64,000 nucleotides of DNA from Nemophila menziesii (taxonomy: Eukaryota > Streptophyta > Magnoliopsida > Boraginales > Hydrophyllaceae): contig JARWIR010000023.1 in the NCBI GenBank assembly GCA_029959085.1, positions 11,173,860 to 11,237,859 on the forward strand, written 5' to 3'. The stretch's first letter is position 1. Every line of letters starts with the position of its first letter. A program made the translations under genes and the position numbers. A model generated the notes under the pieces. That model had not been told where the DNA came from, did no database searches, and worked only from the letters and a program-made list of their open reading frames with translations. Shown piece by piece: positions 33,950-46,506 of this stretch.

Positions 33950-34277
33950 TTAGGAGGAATCTGTAGGAATGTTGTTGGTGTGGTCCTCGTCGTTTTTGTT
34001 GTTTCTACAAGAATTTTCCTCGGAGGTGGAACTCGAAGCATGCATAGGGTTAAATTCGGTGAGATCGTTGTTCTTGTTTTTTGAATAAATCATATCTTTG
34101 ATGTTGTAGATATTTTTGTTACTGTTAAGAACCCGTTTCCAAAAGTCTATCGACCTTGGTGTTTGATAAAGGCTTTGATTAGGTTGACATGTTATTTGTT
34201 TTTCATTACTCTTCATATCTTGGAATGATTTTCCATAGAGATTGAAATCTCTTGGAAACATCGACTCATTCCCAATA
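33950..34277 (-). pseudogene. Asn/Ser-rich unrecognised protein, C-terminal part (copy C)
   Basis: Reads MFPRDFNLYGKSFQDMKSNE, then QITCQPNQSLYQTPRSI, NIYNIKDMIYSKNKNNDL, PMHASSSTS and an N/D-rich tail ending with an early stop (IPTDSS). The frame is cut by LARD2; the upstream half resumes at 40574 (DRLSNNN- and GGVPPM-type residues). The apparent N-terminal extension of this frame to 34378 lies inside the LARD2 LTR. Confidence 0.5.
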
Positions 34278-34282
34278 TCAAT

Positions 34283-35796
34283 TGGTGGGGGCAAAGGTGT
34301 GATAAATAAATAGATAAATAAGAATAATAATAAAGAGCACACACCCTTGAGAACCACGGAACTCACTGCAAGTATCACAGATCGTTTGCAAGTTTTAATG
34401 ATAAGTCAAGTTCGTTCGCAGGGATTGTATCCGTTAGATCTACTTATATTTAACAAGCGTAGATGAATTTAGATGTTTTAAAAAAAAATATAAAGATGAA
34501 ATAACAATCTACTCAATTAAATAATTAAAACAAATAAACAAAACAAATAACTAAATATGAATGTAAGTCAAATAGATTAGGATTACTAATATGAGTCTAT
34601 TACTAAATCGTTATTCTAACCTGTCACAGATTAAGCATTATATATTAACCAGGATTCTAAATTCTACCTAGCCTTCTCTAGGCTTAGGAGCAACCTCTCC
34701 ACTACTAGGGATTCCTAAGTAATGATTGGTGATTAAATCAAACCTTAATGGCTATCTAGTTAGGCAAGGGATCAAAACTAGACGATTATGTGGTGTTGTC
34801 AATAACTAAAAATAATCCTAAGATTGGCCAAATCTAAGGTGTAACAATAAGTCAAAACACATAATAACAATATACGCCAAGCTCAATCAATTAAAATAAC
34901 AAATAGTATTTATGAATGTAGACAAAATAATAATCCAACAATTAAAAGTAAAACTTACAGAATAATAGCTTAGAAAGATGGTGTAGCATAGATCTATAGC
35001 TAATTACTCTAAATATAGAGAAGGTGAGATGTAGAAGAGGAGTTTGTCAGTCTCCAATCTTCTTCTTCTTGTCTTCCTCTACAGGTCAGCTTGCTTCTTG
35101 AATGAATAGCTTGATTCTAAGGATGAATATTAATGTAAAGGACTAAGCTATTGTTTATAATTTAAGCTAATGTTTAGAACTGAGCAAGGACATGTTTACA
35201 ATGATAAGAGGGTGTATTTATAGGTATATTGGAAGCCCTAATTCGTTTTCTTGAAGGAGAAGTAAGTAGTGGACTCCAAGCCCAACTCAAATTCGTAACC
35301 CTAAAAACATGCAATCAGGCCCGTTTTTCTTTTGGCTCTAACAGCTTCAATACTCATCCGTTTGACGCGTATGAGTACACCAAATTGATCGTCTCGGAAA
35401 GCTCTTCGACTTTGCTCTTGACCGTTTCTCCAAATTCCACACCGTTCTTGAGATATAAGCTGATTTGTGGTCGTAGGTGCAGAAATTCAGGATTAAGGCA
35501 GCTTTTCCTTTTCCATATTTTTAGCTTTTGTTTCCTTATCTCCAATTACCATGTCTATCTCTTTCCATATCTTGTAGTCTTTGACTTGGAATCTATTTAA
35601 TATCCATAATTATCTTTAAAGCTTCACACTAAATAAATAATTAAACCCAATATGCTCTAAAAATATTATTTTACTAAATCAAGACTCAAAATAGGAAAGT
35701 GTAGCATTTCTCAAGAAAATCGACTATAATGACTTCTAAATCACTAAAAATGATGTCTCATCCTAATATAAATCTATCACAAATGAGGAGACATCA
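34283..35796 (-). mobile_element. LARD2 3' LTR
   Basis: Ends TGGTGG...ACATCA on the plus strand (TGATGTC...CCACCA on the element strand). A TATA box is at 35215-35222 (minus). The inverted pair GATGTCTC / GAGACATC lies at 35752-35759 and 35788-35795. Open frames at 35229-35600 (+) and 35354-35545 (-) recur in the other LTR and are not genes. Confidence 0.92.
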
Positions 35797-35816
35797 AGAC
35801 CCCCAACTCAAAGTTG
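35797..35816 (-). promoter_or_regulatory. Polypurine tract of LARD2
   Basis: On the minus strand GAGTTGGGGGTCT abuts the 3' LTR, as in LARD1 and LARD3. Confidence 0.75.
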
Positions 35817-38800
35817 TATCGTCCCGATACAATAAAAATAAAAACAAAGGGAAGTCTCTAAATACACACCTAGGTCAATTAAGCACAAAAGGAAGAAGAT
35901 AGCAGAATATGGAGAATAGACTCAAAGCAACTACTCAGAAAATTTCATGTAATAATATTCACAAACTACATACCTGTACACTTCTCATATCCACAGTCAG
36001 CACGGCTTGTATTCAAGATCAGATTAGTTTCGCAATGTAAGAAGGAGAGGAACTTTACTCAGTTCACCAAGGAAGCTATAGATTGTTCATCGACCTTTAC
36101 TAGTATCCAAAGCTCCACTTAACTACTCTCTATTGGCTCAATCACTTCTCGATTACATAGCAAAGAATCAAAAGGTCTTTAAGGTTGTAATGTAGGCTTA
36201 GGGACGGTATGATAAGTATATTTGGATAATTTAGAGTGAGCTTTTGGCTCTCTCCTCACTAGCCATCAACGAATCGCCCTAGAGCTTGAGTTACTCTCAT
36301 AAAACGTTTCTCACTCAACCCAATGATTTCTTTGATGCATAAAGTAGCATCCCCAATAACCCAATTAAAGCACAAGATGTTCACATAAAAATTCCACTTT
36401 GCCGGTCCGAATATATATATTTTCGTTTCAAATCAATTTCTTTTCTATAGCTATGATTCTCTTTTTATGTTGAGATATCACACTAATTTTCTCATATATA
36501 TATTTTTTCTTTTAAAGCCCTTGTTGGCAAATTAGCTCGTAGCTTCTTTTTCATTCACTATTACCCCGACAAAGGGTTACAATATAATCTTGTGAATCAT
36601 CATCAATATAAATAACAGAGCACAATTAATAAGCTCAAAAATCCCAACCCAATAACAATTCCCATAATGGTGGACCCACCACCCCAAACTCAAGCTCTAA
36701 AACAACTGTCTATGCATCGCGATTCGAGTGCGGGTCATATGGAAAAATCCTATAATCTAAAGGGATATGGCTTATAACGTGTTTCAATAAAAGGCTTTAG
36801 AAAGGCTAGAAGGGGCTGAGAAGGATATAGCATATAAAATCAAAAATCACAAGGTGAGAAGGTATAAAAAGGCTTCAAGGGCTTCAATATGAAAGAACCG
36901 CCTTAATCACTTTCTACACTATGCAATTTCGTTATTTTCTTACCTTTAGCACTTTCATCAAATGGTTTTTTCACTAGCTTGGATCTCACGGCCTACACAC
37001 TTCTCAAGGTTCCCTGAGATCGAACATACTTTCTATCGCATTGCTTACTAATCTTTTCTTTACTATCAATGTGTGTTTCCCTGCAAATACTCAAAGCATA
37101 CGAAATAAAATAGCTCATAAACATACTACTTACTATCATTAACTCACTGAGTTTATGCTTTCAAGCTATTAAACACACTCTAAAAACATCTAAACCTTCT
37201 CAAAAATTTTAATTTTACCTAAAAAACAAAAAAATGGAGATGAGAGACAACGAATCCCCACACCCCCAACTCAAAAATGAGCCGTGTCCCCACGACTCGA
37301 AAAGACTCGAAAATAAAATAAAAGAAATTAAAATTTTAGCACATATTGCACATAAAAGAAAAGGTAAGGAAGAAAGAAAACATACTCTTCGAGGCTATTT
37401 ACCTCGTCTGATCAATACCCGAAATAGGGTGCAGTACTTTCCATGTATGTAAATTTCTATTATCACCAATTTCGCATTCCCTTACATCTTCTTATGCTCC
37501 ATCCCAATCAATCACACTCTAGAAATCTCTTGTTTATCTTCTTCCAACTTTGCTCTTTGAATAATCTCTCATGTGACAGTTGTTCATTCAGGAATATGTT
37601 TTGAACACAGCTACTAGCGTCCCAGAAGCTCTTGTTCATCTTGGGTTAAAGGACTATCGATTGTATAGGTTGTGGTGTCTTCCTTACGAAAGTTTAAACC
37701 TTTTTGTTCTTTGAACTCACCACTGCTAGCTTTCCTCTATTCTCTTGATCCGATTTACCTTGTAATTATTCCTAAACTAGTACCCATCTCAATTGAAATC
37801 TTCTATAGCTTACCCAATACCTTGCTTTGATTCTTCATATCCCATAACACTTGATAATATCTCTATTCTCTTCATCATCTCTTTTGACCCCCAACTCAAA
37901 GCTTTGAACACTCTTGAAATTTGAAACTCTTAATTATAGGTTGAACAAGCTTGATTTGGTTTAGGAAAGGTGAATTGATGATGAATCTCTATGTGGGTAT
38001 GATGGAATCAAGCTTTAATGATGTGGGTTTAAGGAATTTGAGAAGAAGATTTTGAAATTCATGGTTTTGATTCTTGGTTTCTAGGTGTTTTGATATGAAT
38101 TGGGTGCTTGAATTTTCTTTGTAATGATGTAGGGAATGATTTGGATGAGACTTCATGGTGATTTGGTAGTGTTTTGATGTTGGGTGAAGGTTTGTTGAAG
38201 TTTTAATGGAGTTAGGGAAGAATTGGGAAGAAAGAGAGGCTTAAGGTGTTGAATTAAAAAGTGATATATAAGCTTACCTCTTCTTCTTCTTTGATGGTGG
38301 CTCGTGTAATTACCGCATGACACTGCTGGATTTTGATTTTTCATTTTATCTCAAAACCAGTTTTTCTCTACTCCATTGGATAGATATCGAAAAAATATGC
38401 GATTTAGACTCAAGAAAAAGTGAATTCCGATACCCGAGCGCAAAGTTATGTCAGTTCGAAGTTTTTGTAAATTTATAACGCTGTTACGTGCGGTGCACCG
38501 CGTGTACCTGCGGTGTACCGCAAAAAGCTCCTGTCCGGCCCTTTTTAACTCCGAAAATTTTCTATTTTTTCACCCTAAACTCGAACCCTTGCATACCTAC
38601 ACATAAAAAACACTCATACCTTCCTTATTACTGCAATATTGACTTAAAAACACATAAACTCACTAATCTAAACAAAAAACAAAAACATAAAAACATAAAA
38701 TATTGTGGGATGTCTCCCAGAAGGCACTTTTGTTTAACGTCTTTTAAAGTTCGACGTGTTACCTCGATTATCTCATGAAATTTTCCAGGTTTTGTGAGAC

Positions 38801-39030
38801 CTTATTGATGGAATCTTCTTGCGGATTATGCATGGGTTGTGGTGGAGCTTAAACTTGGTAGCTCAAACCTTCTTGATAAAAAATTTGACTTCGGACCCAT
38901 GCATATTTGATGCGTAATAACTCTCCATACCTAAGAAACCTGAAAAGAGACTCAAAGAAACGTGTAAAACTGAAAACAAAATAAAAACTTCTACATTAAA
39001 TAAACACAAATAAACTAACTTAAAGATAAA
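35817..39030 (-). mobile_element. LARD2 non-coding internal region
   Basis: About 3.2 kb without pol domains. A short leader frame on the minus strand, MESYYASNMHGSEVKFFIKK (about 38926-38863), sits where LARD1 has its gag-like ATG but soon stops. The CGGTGCACCG and CGGTGTACCG palindromes are at 38491-38500 and 38511-38520. Block 38700-38765 matches 21225-21280 of LARD1 in reverse. Frames 37234-37452, 38153-38344 (-) and 38488-38778 look like chance. Confidence 0.7.
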
Positions 39031-39048
39031 TCCCCGGCAGCGGCGCCA
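39031..39048 (-). promoter_or_regulatory. Primer binding site, tRNA-Asp type (LARD2)
   Basis: On the minus strand TGGCGCCGCTGCCGGGGA, one mismatch from the complement of plant tRNA-Asp(GTC) 3' end, six bases inside the 5' LTR. Confidence 0.88.
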
Positions 39049-39054
39049 AAAACT

Positions 39055-40568
39055 TGGTGGGGGCAAAGGTGTGATAAATAAATAGATAAATAAGAATAAT
39101 AATAAAGAGCACACACCCTTGAGAACCACGGAACTCACTGCAAGTATCACAGATCGTTTGCAAGTTTTAATGATAAGTCAAGTTCGTTCGCAGGGATTGT
39201 ATCCGTTAGATCTACTTATATTTAACAAGCGTAGATGAATTTAGATGTTTTAAATAAAAATATAAAGATGAAATAACAATCTACTCAATTAAATAATTAA
39301 AACAAATAAACAAAACAAATAACTAAATATGAATGTAAGTCAAATAGATTAGGATTACTAATATGAGTCTATTACTAAATCGTTATTCTAACCTGTCACA
39401 GATTAAGCATTATATATTAACCAGGATTCTAAATTCTACCTAGCCTTCTCTAGGCTTAGGAGCAACCTCTCCACTACTAGGGATTCCTAAGTAATGATTG
39501 GTGATTAAATCAAACCTTAACGGCTATCTAGTTAGGCAAGGGATCAAAACTAGACGATTATGTGGTGTTGTCAATAACTAAAAATAATCCTAAGATTGGC
39601 CAAATCTAAGGTGTAACAATAAGTCAAAACACATAATAACAATATACGCCAAGCTCAATCAATTAAAATAACAAATAGTATTTATGAATGTAGACAAAAT
39701 AATAATCCAACAATTAAAAGTAAAACTTACAGAATAATAGCTTAGAAAGATGGTGTAGCATAGATCTATAGCTAATTACTCTAAATATAGAGAAGGTGAG
39801 ATGTAGAAGAGGAGTTTGTCAGTCTCCAATCTTCTTCTTCTTGTCTTCCTCTACAGGTCAGCTTGCTTCTTGAATGAATAGCTTGATTCTAAGGATGAAT
39901 ATTAATGTAAAGGACTAAGCTATTGTTTATAATTTAAGCTAATGTTTAGAACTGAGCAAGGACATGTTTACAATGATAAGAGGGTGTATTTATAGGTATA
40001 TTGGAAGCCCTAATTCGTTTTCTTGAAGGAGAAGTAAGTAGTGGACTCCAAGCCCAACTCAAATTCGTAACCCTAAAAACATGCAATCAGGCCCGTTTTT
40101 CTTTTGGCTCTAACAGCTTCAATACTCATCCGTTTGACGCGTATGAGTACACCAAATTGATCGTCTCGGAAAGCTCTTTGACTTTGCTCTTGACCGTTTC
40201 TCCAAATTCCACACCGTTCTTGAGATATAAGCTGATTTGTGGTCGTAGGTGCAGAAATTCAGGATTAAGACAGCTTTTCCTTTTCCATATTTTTAGCTTT
40301 TGTTTCCTTATCTCCAATTACCATGTCTATCTCTTTCCATATCTTGTAGTCTTTGACTAGGAATCTATTTAATATCCATAATTATCTTTAAAGCTTCACA
40401 CTAAATAAATAATTAAACCCAATATGCTCTAAAAATATTATTTTACTAAATCAAGACTCAAAATAGGAAAGTGTAGCATTTCTCAAGAAAATCGACTATA
40501 ATGACTTCTAAATCACTAAAAATGATGTCTCATCCTAATATAAATCTATCACAAATGAGGAGACATCA
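39055..40568 (-). mobile_element. LARD2 5' LTR
   Basis: Same length as its partner (1,514 bp), with five substitutions seen. TATA box at 39987-39994 (minus). The frames 40001-40360 and 40126-40317 are the LTR frames already discounted. Confidence 0.92.
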
Positions 40569-41270
40569 TCAATAATATTTTGTGAATTATTGTTTGACAA
40601 ACGATTTTGATAAGTTGATAAATCCATTGGTGGAACTCCACCCTGGATTGATGAACCTCTACCCTAGATAGGTGGGACTCCGCCTTGGATTAGTGGAGCT
40701 CTTGTCCTGGATCGTTGTTTCTGTGCCATGGATTCATAAAATCGATCTAGTTGAATCCTTCCCATGCTCTGTCTTTCATTTTCTCCATCAAAAACCAAAT
40801 TTTGTAAATAATTAATTTATAATTAAATTAATTAATTAAGGCCCTTTAATTATACACATTGTCATTATTTTTGGATTACAAAATGGTAACGGTAAGGGGT
40901 AATACTCAATACCAGTTTAGCCTAATCATAAACAATATATCCAAATTAGTTGAAATTAATATATATTATAAAACAAACTACACGACAATCCAAATTATCT
41001 ACACAATCAAAAGAACGGATATGATCATCTTAAACACCATATTTTACTCATTTGTATTATTACATTAATTGTTTCTACTAATTTTAAAAAAAAATCAACT
41101 GCAATTGGTTTCAACAATTTCCAAAATATCAATATTGACAAGTTATTGTTATTTAATAAGGAAACAAATAATTGCTTTATCCAAAAAAAAAACCACAAAG
41201 GAAATATTTCACTTAACAAAACTGTAGACAGGTATTAGTTTTTAAACTGTAGACAAGTTATATTAGAAGG

Positions 41271-41299
41271 TTGGCAACTGTATTTCTTGTTAAAGTTCA
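41271..41299. repeat. 29-bp exact match to the LINE remnant
   Basis: TTGGCAACTGTATTTCTTGT plus nine further bases equals 28934-28962. Copy C similarity stops about 30 bp earlier, so this short shared piece marks a junction. Confidence 0.8.
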
Positions 41300-42380
41300 C
41301 TTGGAGGATTCTCGATGAAGATATGTCACGAATATTCGCACCACCAATTATTTCTCTCATTGACGATTCCTTCCGTGTAGATGAGAACAAACACAAGTAT
41401 GGGGCTTATTACAAAATCATAAGGTACTTATTATCAAGACTTCCCATCTATAATGATATTCTAGATTAGAGACAACCTTTCTCAAAAGTTTCACCAAACT
41501 TATGAATCAAGTACAAGCCCAATTACCTAACAAGATTGCTTAACCAAAAATTACTCACTATTTAACCTTGAGCAAGAAAGAGAAAGATTACAATTATCCT
41601 ATTTTAGTTTTTCATAGTAGCTTGCCATATGAAAGATTTGGATCGATATATGGTAAATAATGATTTCACTCAAGGCCTAGCCAACTATGCGTTTCGGAGT
41701 ATTTATAATCTTTGTCGTATTATGACGTCTCAAACATCATGGTTGATGCCTATATCTTAATAAAAGTGGAAGAATAAAGGGTGGGGTCGAGAGTCATTCT
41801 ACGAGAAACAGACCCCCCTTAAATGGAAAGAGATAGATGCTATTATTGTAATGAGGGATACCCTCACCCAAAAATCCATATAGATCTCGGGGGAAAGAAT
41901 TTTTCCATCCTCAGAGAATTAAAAAAGGTCACGACATATGATGGTCCGTGAAGATATTTTTGACTTTGAGGCACAAAGCATGAACAAGTATTTTTGCTAC
42001 CATAGAGACAACAAATATTATACAAACGACAACAAGTACCATGGAAGAGAGATAGAAAAATGAGTCTAATATGGAAGCTACCAAGTAACAAACAAAATAC
42101 TTTCGAAATAAATTACAAATAAGTGTTGATAGATGACTAATAATAAATTGTAAATATAAAGAGTTATTGCCGTCACAAAGACTATGATTGCTAATTCTTA
42201 TGATTTGTTTTCTCAAAGGTTTTTACAACAAGTCGCTAAAATAAAAAGGAAAAAATGGATATTTGTTGTCTTTATATTAAATTATTAAAGTAATATTATA
42301 TGAAATAAAGTAAATGTAATTATTAAACTAAATAACTATTAATGTAAATAACTAAATAGGTGAGATTAGAATATACCTCG
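41300..42380. other. Region without recognised gene
   Basis: The frame 41287-41469 contains SRIFAPPIISLIDDSFRVDE, which looks protein-like but is not recognised. The remaining frames are short and AT-driven. Confidence 0.4.
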
Positions 42381-43070
42381 ATAACTATTAAATAATATCC
42401 ACTAATATTGATTTCACGCTTTATTGTTTAAGGGTGATAATTGATAGTTATGCAATAGTCGAGTTTCTAACATAATTTCTGTTAGTGTAGCTTAGGAATC
42501 TACCTCAAAAATACTAGATAAATATTCCTAAGAAAATTCATGCAATGATCGGCGCTAAAAGTCTCTTACCCTATTAAATATCCAACTATTCAAGTCTTTC
42601 AGGATAACTAATCCATACTAGATACTTATGTATCATTTTCTGTTACACGGACTCCCTATCAGGAAAACAATCCTAATTACAGAGGAAGCCTTTAATTTGG
42701 TCATAGTAAGGGCTATATTTTTACAGGAAAATATATAATTAAACCATATAATTTTAATAACCCAATTAAGTTATATAACCTTAAATTCAATAAACACAAT
42801 AAATCACACTAAGGTTCTCGCATAATTGGGATTCTCAAGATATGAGAATTTAGTTAATACTTAAATAATAAAAAGTATAAAATAAAAGAGTAATTATCAT
42901 TTTTAGAATGATAAAAAGAATATAATTACACTAATAGTGGAAGAAAGATAAAGATGGATAGAGGTGAAAGGGAATTGAATGCTCCAATTTTTTTCTCCAA
43001 GCATTTCTTCTACTCTAGACATGATAATAATGAAGTATAACCCTAATTTGATCTTTGAAATTTGATACAT
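42381..43070 (-). mobile_element. Decayed LTR-like remnant, minus orientation
   Basis: The layout resembles LARD3 LTR (42800-43010 versus 1200-1400): a stretch ending 'ctctagac' after 'ggaattgaatgctcc', with 'attctcaagatatgagaattta' before it. Similarity is weak and no ends are visible. Confidence 0.35.
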
Positions 43071-43639
43071 AGTCTTTCTAAAATATTTTTTGTATTGTGG
43101 ATCCCATTTAAAGGTCCAAATCAACCTAAAAACATTTCTAAGGGTGTGTGGACTTGTTTGAACCACAAAATATGCAAATTGAATAACTCTTTCATTTCAG
43201 CTCTAAATCACAAACCATCGGTTTTAACAAACATCAAACTTAAATTTTTACCACGAATCCAATAGCTCATCCATAAACATAACCAATTGCGCGTGGTGAC
43301 TCACATAAGTAGATTTTTAAGTATTGATAGGAAACATTCTCGGGGTCCGAAAGTGGTCGAATCATCCTCTAACACCATAAATTTGGGGCAATATTTGTTT
43401 CTTGTATACTTATCATCATCTCGAGGTATCATAGCATCCAAGTACCTATGAGTTGGACACTTAACACACAAAAGCTCTGAAAATAACTTTAAAGTTGAAA
43501 CTAGAAAAGAAATCACAAAACATCAAGTAATAGAAAAATAAAATCTCTCATCTAAGTACTAAATACTCCTAAAAAGATGTATAAGACCCATATTAATAAA
43601 TCACATAAAGGAGACACCACATACCAAAATTTGGTTTGA

Positions 43640-43930
43640 ACCTGTAGATTTGAATTTCTGGTGGGTGTATCCCAAGTGGTTGTAATTGGAATGAAACCCA
43701 TATATTAGTGGTTGTATAAACCATGGCTCTTGTCCTTAATGGAATTTAGTGCCAACTTGATTACCATTCGGTGGAACACCATTGTTACCGTTCCCACCTT
43801 CAACTCCTTGTTGCAAGTTTTCAATAAGAGGTTGTTGAAATCCCAAGGATACTTGGTTAATTGGCATATTTCGATTTCAATCCCCGGTGGTTGAGGTTAA
43901 ATAGATTTCCATTCACATCCAAGTGGGAAA
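43640..43930 (-). pseudogene. Gln/Asn/Pro-rich frame, possibly retroelement gag N-terminus
   Basis: On the minus strand about 70 codons read NQVSLGFQQPLIENLQQGVE, then GGNGNNGVPPNGNQVG and HSNYNHLGYTHQ, after which stops appear. The composition and position next to decayed LTR sequence resemble the leader of plant gypsy gag proteins. There is no diagnostic motif. Confidence 0.3.
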
Positions 43931-44109
43931 TTCCATTTGCATTTATCACCATTTCTTCGTGTATCCTTAATTGATGAAGCAAGCTCTCAGATTTCAAATA
44001 CATGCACAACAAATGAGGACATGTAAGAGACAAAAACAAAATCAAAAAGTTAAATTTAACATCTATACTCAAAATACATTAAAAACAAATTAAGAAAATC
44101 CTACTTGGA

Positions 44110-45470
44110 AATGGTGCAAAAAACATAGTGTACCCTAAGGTGTGATATAAAAACTACACTTAGGGAAGACTCTCGCAAGTGTGTGTTATCCCAAGTAATA
44201 AAATTATGAATATTTTAAGTCGTTCTCCTTACAGACTATGAAGTTGAGTTAAATAAAATGAAAATGTAAAAATTGATTTGGGGTTTATATTTTGTATAAT
44301 TCAAATAATACAAAAAGACTAAAATGAGATGAGTAAATACCTCCATTACCCCCTGAAGTATACCATTTTTTACAGTTTCCACCCCCCCCCCCCTCCATAT
44401 TTTTGCGACTGGATGCCCCTTACCAAAATAGGTCCCATTTAAATATCATGAAAATGTAAACAGACCACCCATACTTGATGCCCCTTTCGTGACATTTAAC
44501 ATAGTTATTTTTTATATTTAAATGATCATATGTTAAGGGGCGACCACTTACTCAATAAAGAAATAAACGTCATTTAATCTCTCCAGAGTTACGAAAATAA
44601 ATCTTAAGGGGTATCCAGTCACGAAAATGAAGTTTAAGGGGCATCTAGTCATGAAAATGAAATTTAAGGGGCATCCAGTCGCAAAAGATTTTGTGGGGGG
44701 GAAACTGTCAATATGGGTATACTTCGGGTGTAGTGGATATATTTACTCAAATAAAATTATATAAGTTTTTACAGCAATAGCTATTGGATGTTAAGCATTA
44801 AAGATTTAACAATAATATTTTTTATGCAAAGTATGAGATGGATAACTCGAGATGTTTGGGGTTCACTACTATTTATTACTTTAAATAATTTGTTGTTTAA
44901 GGGCGAATACAGTGCATGCATGTTTGTTCGGATTTAGTATTCCACCTTAATCCCTTCAGGTAGACATGGGATATTATTCGGCACACATAATCAATTCCGA
45001 GTGACCCTCTATAGCCTTCAAATGGTGAAGAATAATTTCCCTAAATGAATATCTGTATTGTTTAGACCTTTCGATTCTTAAACTAATTTGGGCTTGCTTA
45101 TACTAATTCCACAATCAGTCCCCTTAGGTTCATAGTCAAATTGATAAAAAATCCATATACATGGCCACTATATATTATTTCAACAGCTAGAACAAATATA
45201 AGAACACCAAGCATAAACCTCAATTCATTTCAATATATAATTATCCTAGTTCATACAAACAACGATAAATTATAAAATAGGTATCATTTTCAATCATCTC
45301 AAGTTAATTTAAAGTTTATTTCGTAGTAGAGAAATAAAATACAAGTTTTAATATGCTCAGAAAGATATAAATCAAATAAAATTATTGAAATTTACACTGG
45401 GATGAAATAATTTGTGAAAGTGAAATGAGGTTGTTCTTGACTTCCCCCTCTTCTCCCCCTTTCTCAAGGC
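44110..45470 (-). mobile_element. Decayed LTR of a retroelement, interrupted by a MITE
   Basis: The segments 'cgcaagtgtgtgtt ... aagtcgttctcc' (44190-44230) and 44840-45060 parallel the order seen in LARD3 LTR (490-560 and 800-1080). The end at about 45425-45470 resembles 1380-1440. Sequence identity is low; ends are not defined. Confidence 0.35.
44331..44748. mobile_element. MITE with GAGTAAATA inverted ends
   Basis: 418 bp. The left end is GAGTAAATACCTCCATTACC followed by CCCTGAAGTATACC; the right end reversed is GAGTAAATATATCCACTACA then CCCGAAGTATACC. Inside are repeats of a GGGGCATCCAGTC type and a C-run (44383-44393). The flanks AAATGAGAT (44322-44330) and AAATAAAAT (44749-44757) agree at 7 of 9 bases, suggesting a worn 9-bp duplication and Mutator-like origin. 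A related right end lies near 52112. Confidence 0.7.
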
Positions 45471-46506
45471 ATTTTTATCTTTTTAAAATATGATGGTTCT
45501 TAGTTTAATATTTAGTTTCAGATAAGTAAAGTGGAAAAATATTATGGGACATGGTGGGCTAAATATGGCCCGAAAGGTTTTTCAACAATTTTGGACAACT
45601 CTAGTCATCGTCATTAAAATAGCATTACTTTTGTCGTTCAACTCCTATCCATTCGAAAAAAATTCTCTCAACATCTAGAATCAATCTACTATCTTTGATA
45701 GCTTAATTATAATACTAAACCTCGACAAATAGTTATGGTAATATTTCAAAGTCAACGGGAAAATATTTTGCTAGAAATTTCACTTGACTAATTGAGAAGA
45801 TGTTTTGTTCCTTCATAACTTAACTCGGGTTTCACTTTGACGTTTTTGATGTTTTTGAGTTCTTAGCTCCATATCGAGGTCTCATATTACCCAAGTACCT
45901 AGGAGCTGCACATTTACCACACAATTAACCGAAAGATTTACAAAAATAGAATAATATCCAAAACTAACTAAAACTCAAATATTTATAAAATAAATAGACT
46001 AAAACTTAAATAATGCCAAATAATTAGAAAAATCCCCCAATTAAGTTTATAAACACCTAAATATTATGGATGTGACTCCAACACAAAAGACAAGACATCA
46101 GTACTTATCAAATAAAATAATATTAAACACCTTGAACAAATCAAAACTAAAAAAAAATTAGAAAAAATATTAATTATGTTACTTTGTTATACAACCTCCA
46201 GCATGAATCATGACCCATTTACACAATCTAAAAACGGATAAAATCCAACACAAATCTCGTGACCACGAGATTATCTCACAACTACATTATTCACCTTCAG
46301 CGACCACTATAGTCATTGTCCTTATTTATGACTTTATCTATCGCTAAATATATAGCTTTAACTTTAGAGACTGAATATGGTCGCTAAATCTAAGTCGCTA
46401 GAAGCGGATGCGTAAGGAAATCCAACTATGAGCACTGGATAAATGGACAGTCGAACATAGAGATATAAGGGTAAAAAAACAAACCACAAAACCAAATTTA
46501 GGTTTT

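Larger units (their letters stand above)
34283..40568 (-). mobile_element. LARD2: complete, young non-autonomous LTR retrotransposon (minus)
   Basis: 6,286 bp in minus orientation, with LTRs of 1,514 bp each (34283-35796 and 39055-40568). The 5-bp target duplication TCAAT lies at 34278-34282 and 40569-40573. Copy A shows the empty site (CTATCCATAATATT near 11552-11565). A tRNA-Asp primer site and polypurine tract are present. No pol domains and only a vestigial leader frame are seen. I count five LTR differences (about 99.7% identity), so it inserted recently compared with LARD1. Its internal part shares blocks with LARD1, including the GGGAGACATCC motif near 38705 and paired CGGTGNACCG palindromes, which puts both in one family. 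Confidence 0.93.
32790..41240. repeat. Copy C of the long repeat family (interrupted by LARD2 and a MITE)
   Basis: Aligns with copy A from about 10300 to 12560: 32790-34282, then, after LARD2, 40574-41240. It starts after the minisatellite and the G6PD/APT part, which it lacks. It contains block X (with a MITE inserted), the Asn/Ser-rich frame split by LARD2, and the tail with the CCAATGGTGGAACTCC-like repeats. Most of the 11915-12124 frame is deleted. Confidence 0.85.

Noticed and set aside
35229..35600. 123-codon open frame, repeated at 40001-40360
   Set aside because: It lies inside both LARD2 LTRs, antisense to the element, over its TATA box and leader. It is repeated only because LTRs are repeated, and no motif is seen.
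46230..46440. Possible MITE with TCGCTA-type repeats (GCGACC, TCGCTAAA, GTCGCTAG)
   Set aside because: Suggestive inverted words are present, but no paired ends or target duplication could be set.
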